Below, one piece after another: positions 6,718-10,561 of a DNA stretch of 10,561 nt. Position numbers and translations under genes: made by a program. The notes beneath the pieces are model-generated. The model had not been told where the DNA came from. It ran no database searches and worked only from the letters and a program-made list of their open reading frames with translations. The first letter of the stretch is position 1, and every line of letters starts with the position of its first letter. The DNA is taken from positions 1-10,561 of the forward strand of contig JASAOO010002825.1 of NCBI GenBank assembly GCA_030849075.1. Reading direction: 5' to 3'. This DNA is from Zelonia costaricensis. Its lineage: Eukaryota; Euglenozoa; Kinetoplastea; Trypanosomatida; Trypanosomatidae.

Positions 6718-7830
6718 TTACGCGTCGAGGGGGAGCTGAAACACCTCGCGCAGCTTCACTGCAACGCCGTCCTTGTCGTTCGTCCCAATCACCTCGCAGG
6801 TTGGCAGCGTCCGCTTCAGCCGGTCATGCGCATTCTCCATGATGCAGCCCTTGCCCACCGCCTCCAGCATCAGCTCGTCGTTCATGCTGTCCCCAAACGC
6901 GATGACGTCCTTCATCGTCAGCGGATGCGGCGCGCTTCCCGCCGCCGCGGCGCTGGCGTTCTGCCGCGACAGCAGCGACACAATCTCCTTCAGCGCGCTC
7001 GCCTTGGAGATGCCACTCGCCATCACGTCGAGGCACCGGGTCGAGGAAAGCGCCACCGACACTCGATTGCCGAACTGGGCCTTGATGTTGCGCTCCATCG
7101 AGTCCAGGATGTGGCGGTCCGAGCAGCGGAAGCACACCTTGCCCACTCCATCCAGCGGGAAGCCGTCGAAGACGCTGCCGGCGGCGTTGGCTGGGTCCTC
7201 GGCGTCAAAGGGCACGACGGTGGGCCGCACCCCGAACTTGCGCTCCATCTCCGCGAGTGGCATGAACGGGGCGGTGATGAACCACGTGTCCGTGGTGTAG
7301 GCCGAGGTTGAGACCGGCTCCTCGGGGTTCTCGTCGTCTCCTTCCATGGGCGCGGCGGCGTCGGCGCCTTTGCCGGCACTGAGGTCCTCCACCGCCGTGT
7401 ACGGGGAGGACCCGATGGCACGCTCGATCAAGGCTTGCGGGCCGTGGCGGCCGGTGTAGGGCAGCCCGTACTGAAGGTAGAGCGCTTTCACAATGTCCGC
7501 GTCCAGGTCGTGCGAGACGATCAGGTTGCCCTGCGGGTCGTGGATGCGGGCGCCGTTCGATGTGACAAGAAAGAAGCCGGGCGTCGCGCTGCCGCCGGCG
7601 GAGTCGGTGGCTTGTGCCGCGTAGCGCGTGGTGAAGTACGCCGAAAGCTCGGCCCGCGCCTTGCTGACGCTGAAGTGGTGCCGCCCCGTCGCAAACACAA
7701 AAGCGACCCCGTAGCGGACGGAGAGCTGGAAGAGCGTCTCCATCGTGTACGGCGTGATGTCGTGGTTGGGGTCGAGCAGCGTGCCATCCATGTCGGAGGC
7801 GACGACGCGGAAGGGCACGCCAGACTCCAT
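6718..7830 (-). CDS. Cof-type HAD-IIB hydrolase (predicted small-molecule phosphatase)
   Basis: This 370-residue protein is a haloacid dehalogenase superfamily enzyme of the Cof/HAD-IIB branch, whose members mostly remove phosphate from sugar phosphates, FMN, PLP and similar small molecules. All four catalytic motifs are visible: motif I DMDGT at 13-17 (nucleophile D13, acid/base D15), motif II T48 in ATGR 47-50, motif III K276 in ISKASALKEI, and motif IV GDSMND at 313-318 with metal ligands D314 and D318. TSNG at 90-93 is also typical of the branch. The cap domain should lie between about 95 and 260. The family is usually near 270 residues; the extra length includes an acidic low-complexity insert at about 150-178 and an Ala-rich insert at about 290-302 between motifs III and IV. 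No signal peptide, membrane helix or C-terminal SKL-type glycosomal signal is seen, so a cytosolic enzyme is likely. The start is an ATG and the stop TAA. The substrate cannot be told from sequence. Confidence 0.95.
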   Translation of the reverse strand: MESGVPFRVVASDMDGTLLDPNHDITPYTMETLFQLSVRYGVAFVFATGRHHFSVSKARAELSAYFTTRYAAQATDSAGGSATPGFFLVTSNGARIHDPQGNLIVSHDLDADIVKALYLQYGLPYTGRHGPQALIERAIGSSPYTAVEDLSAGKGADAAAPMEGDDENPEEPVSTSAYTTDTWFITAPFMPLAEMERKFGVRPTVVPFDAEDPANAAGSVFDGFPLDGVGKVCFRCSDRHILDSMERNIKAQFGNRVSVALSSTRCLDVMASGISKASALKEIVSLLSRQNASAAAAGSAPHPLTMKDVIAFGDSMNDELMLEAVGKGCIMENAHDRLKRTLPTCEVIGTNDKDGVAVKLREVFQLPLDA

Positions 7831-7873
7831 CGCGACGACACGAGGCCGAAAAGAAGAAGAAAAACAAAGGCGC

Positions 7874-7892
7874 CTGAGTAAGGAAAAAAAAA
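7874..7892 (-). promoter_or_regulatory. Candidate spliced-leader acceptor for the HAD gene (proximal)
   Basis: On the coding strand nine T residues are followed by CCTTACTC and an AG at 7875-7874. This would leave a short leader of 43 bases. Further T-rich runs lie just upstream (about 7900-7918). It competes with the AG at 8216; both could be used, since alternative acceptors are common in these organisms. Confidence 0.45.
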
Positions 7893-8215
7893 CCGCACAG
7901 AAACAAAGAAAAAAGAAGTCAGGAGAGCCGCGCCGCGCGCCTGCGACGACTCAAGAAGTGTTCCTGTTGATGGTCGGCGAGGGTTGGGGTAGAGAGAGGG
8001 GGAAAAAAAGAACTCAAGTGGGGCTGGCGCGAGGCTCAAGAGGCACTCAGGTGCACGGTGGCGTCGCCTACTGCTGCTACTGATGATGCAGAAAAAAAAC
8101 TCCAAAAAAAAAGGTGGAGACCTTGGACGTGAGCACCGCTGGCCACGCAGCCGTGGAGGTAGCGGGGGGTGTGATTGCGCAGAGGGGGGAGGGGCGAAGG
8201 CGGAGGCGGCGCTGG

Positions 8216-8262
8216 CTGAGGTACGGAGAGCAGGCAACCGCAAATAGAGAAGAAAAAGGAAA
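8216..8262 (-). promoter_or_regulatory. Candidate spliced-leader acceptor and polypyrimidine tract for the HAD gene (distal)
   Basis: On the coding strand a pyrimidine-rich run of about 40 bases, with long T and C blocks, ends in an AG at 8217-8216. That is the layout of a trypanosomatid trans-splice acceptor. Use of this AG would give a leader of about 385 bases before the ATG at 7830, with no upstream ATG. The call is by pattern only; a nearer candidate also exists. Confidence 0.45.
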
Positions 8263-10427
8263 AGACACGCTTAAACGGGAAGCGGCACAGCGAGAAATAG
8301 AATGAAGACTCGCGCGCACTCGAGACGCAACTACAGCCGTTGCAATTCAGCGGTCACGGTGGACGCAGCGGGGGGTGGCGTGATCAAGCGGGAGAAGTGG
8401 TCGGATACACTCAGGAAGCAACTGGGAAGAGGGAAACAACAAAGACGAAGACCGTACACGCTGCGAGTGTCGAGGCAAAAAGAGGGAGGGGGGCAAACAT
8501 GCACGTGTCGACTCAGTGGGCAAGATGATAAAAAAAGCGTTCGAGGCAGCAATAGATGCGAAGAGGGCGAGAAGGGTACACCGCTTATTCGAATACCCAG
8601 CGTGGATCGCACCAATCACTTCGGGCTGTTGTTGTTGTGTTGAATCGCACCGGGCTGCGTCGTTGGAGGCGCACGCGTCAACTTGAAAACTGCACGAGCT
8701 TGAAACTGCCAGTGAGCCTCGTCTGGGGGACTGAAAGAGGGGGGGGGGATGGCGGAGGTTGGTATAAGAGGGTGATGGGAGCGCGACTTGCGACAAGAAT
8801 GCGTCGCCGCAGCGTGGGAGACGTGAGCAGAGGATGCTGCTCGCAGGTTCAGTAGAGAAGGAGGGGGGCGGGTATTATGGGCAAGACGGCATAGGCACGT
8901 GCAAGTAACTTGATGATGTACCGGGGTTTCGGAGTGAGTATTGCGCCGCGACTTCCACGCAAACGGGTGGGGGTGGTTTCGCCTCCGACCAGAAAACCTC
9001 CGCAAGCGTCTCAGAGCGCGCCTTCGCTAATGCGCAGCAGCACTCCTTCGATCCCCGTCGCAGCTTCCGTTAGAGCGTTCAGAGTTGCCGCGCGATACCA
9101 CATTGTTCGTCTTGACTTTTCTTTGATAGCCTTTTTGCCTTCCCCCCCCTGGTGTTCGCCCGAGGGTGTCGAGAACGGGAGGGGTGCACACACTTTGGGA
9201 CTGAGCCAGCGGCGACGCTCGCGCGCGGGTGTTGCCCCTCCCCTTCCTCCCCCGCCAGCATCCGTACACACACACCGGCCTACACACACTCGCACGCACG
9301 CGTGCACGACAGCGCGGTCAGTCGCGACTCCGAAGCGACCGGAAGGGGGGGGAGAGGAATAGTGGCGTTCTACGAAAAGACAGAAATACAAGCTCCGAGG
9401 GACGAGATCAGACGAGAAGAGAGAAAGAAAAACAGCAGCTCCTTTTTGTGGTTGTGGTTGTGGTGTTGGTGCCGGCCTGTGCATAGGAACGTGAATGCTA
9501 AGGGGGGGGGGGCGGACAGATGTCAAGATACATGACCCACCGCCACGCGTCGGCGCTCGTGGTGTTTCCTAGTTTTCTTTTCCTCAAAAGTGAAACAACA
9601 GAAGAAGGGAAAAGGGGAATTTGAATCTCTCTCGTTTCGCCTGATACGCTCGAGTACGGCGTGCAGTGCACGAGAAAGGGGTGAGGGACGTGGGAGGTCG
9701 GCGAGGAGCGGCCGCGCACACAACAAACCGCGCAGCGCGTTCGTATGCGGAGTCGACCCAACGAAAGGGGGAGCTGGAAGCAGAAGAGGGGACGAGAACG
9801 ACGAAGAGAGGGCAGCGAAAATGTGTGTCTGGTCGGTTTGACCACGGACGTGCGGGCTTTGTGGGGCGGCGCGGAGAAACCCCCCAAAAAAGAAAAGAAG
9901 GAGGAAGAAGCATCGCCAAGACAACCCTGCAGCCGTGGTGCGAGAGACCTGGGCCGGGCTCTCGGCCTCTCCGCCCCTCGCGTACCGTTTGGTCCTTTCC
10001 CCCTCCTCCCGATCGCCTTTCACCTTGGAGTGGGGAGAGAAGGGCTGCTCAGCGCGGCACGTTTTTTGTGCAGTGCCTTCGCATTCGCCCCGAAACTCGT
10101 GTGAGCCTCCGAAGGGACGAGAGAGGGGGGGGGGGGTGGCGAACGGGCTGGCGGGATGAAGAAGAAGGCCGAGTGGGAAGAGGCGGGGCAGCTCGTATCT
10201 CCAGAGAAGTCAATTAGGGTGTGAGGGCGAGGAAGTCAAGGCTTTGGCGTCAACCAAGAACCACGCCGCCATCCGCGCAGAGAAAAAAAGCCACGACACG
10301 CACGCCCCAGAAGATGAAGCAAAAAGAAAACAGAAAAGAGGAATTGTGTCAAGAGGAGAAGAAAAAAAAAAAACATGAACGAACCGAAGCGAAAAAGTAC
10401 ACCCGCGCACGCATCAGACATCGGTGC

Positions 10428-10444
10428 GTGTGTGTGTGTGTGTG
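10428..10444. repeat. GT dinucleotide repeat
   Basis: Eight GT units plus a G on the plus strand near the right edge, in gene-free DNA. Confidence 0.9.
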
Positions 10445-10525
10445 GTTGTGCAAGGACGAGGAGAGGAGGCGCAAGACGCAACGTGGAGGGACAGAGACGC
10501 GGGAGAAGGGGGAGGAGGGGTGATT

Positions 10526-10549
10526 GGGGGGGGGGGGGGCGGGGGGGGG
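10526..10549. repeat. G-rich run at the right edge
   Basis: Fourteen G, one C, then nine G, followed by four C. It is polypyrimidine on the coding strand. Being so close to the window end and followed by its own complement, it may also reflect an assembly edge. Confidence 0.85.
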
Positions 10550-10561
10550 CCCCAAAAGGCG

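Larger units (their letters stand above)
7831..10561. other. Long gene-free region upstream of the HAD gene
   Basis: No open frame here, on either strand, starts with a convincing ATG and looks like protein; the longer frames encode low-complexity His-Thr, Arg-rich or Pro-rich text from repeats. Positions 7831-8497 have no sense-strand ATG and probably include the HAD leader. The rest is probably the 3' UTR and spacer of a gene beyond the right edge. It holds A runs at 8092-8112 and 10361-10373, CA repeats near 9266-9290, a GT repeat at 10428-10444 and G runs at the edge. Short C/T-rich plus-strand runs at 9140-9250 and 9960-10025 break the general purine excess. No tRNA or rRNA was recognised. 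Confidence 0.55.

Noticed and set aside
8910..9362. Plus-strand 150-codon frame starting with three ATGs
   Set aside because: It runs through CA repeats (His-Thr text) and Pro/Arg-rich spacer, lies opposite to the direction of all supported genes, and shows no domain.
9011..9526. Minus-strand 171-codon frame in the right spacer
   Set aside because: It begins with TTG and is made largely of repeat-derived Pro/Gln and Cys/Val text.

Overview
The window reads as nuclear DNA of a trypanosomatid protist, most likely Leishmania or a close relative (Leishmaniinae). The reasons are intronless, GC-rich protein genes all on one strand, long gene-poor spacers rich in GT/CA, GA and homopolymer runs, polypyrimidine tracts upstream of genes on the coding strand, and two members of the amastin family, which is known only from trypanosomatids. 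No bacterial signals (Shine-Dalgarno sites, operon spacing) are present. The exact species cannot be told from this sequence alone.

All three supported genes lie on the minus strand, so transcription runs right to left, as expected for part of one polycistronic unit. From 5' to 3' of the transcript: about 2.7 kb of gene-free DNA (7831-10561), whose left part is probably the leader of the first gene and whose right part is probably the tail of an upstream gene outside the window; a Cof-type HAD-IIB phosphatase (6718-7830); a spacer (5824-6717); an amastin-family membrane protein of 357 residues (4750-5823); a 1.95 kb spacer full of dinucleotide repeats (2800-4749); a second, larger amastin-family protein of 523 residues (1228-2799); and a 1.2 kb tail (1-1227), ending in a long polypurine run (polypyrimidine in the transcript) that may serve the next gene beyond the left edge.

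The three genes are linked by transcription, not by an obvious shared pathway. In this group each mRNA is cut out by spliced-leader trans-splicing at an AG after a polypyrimidine tract, with polyadenylation of the gene before it, and expression is set mainly by the 3' UTR. I therefore give candidate splice acceptors instead of promoters. For each gene, a tract plus AG falls inside a sense-strand stretch that holds no ATG at all up to the chosen start.

The most interesting content is the amastin pair. Both keep the four-helix core and the extracellular cysteine signature. Both also carry long, unlike, probably disordered cytosolic N-terminal extensions, about 335 and 145 residues, compared with the roughly 200-residue total of an ordinary amastin. 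I found no clear sign of a wholly new multi-gene system.
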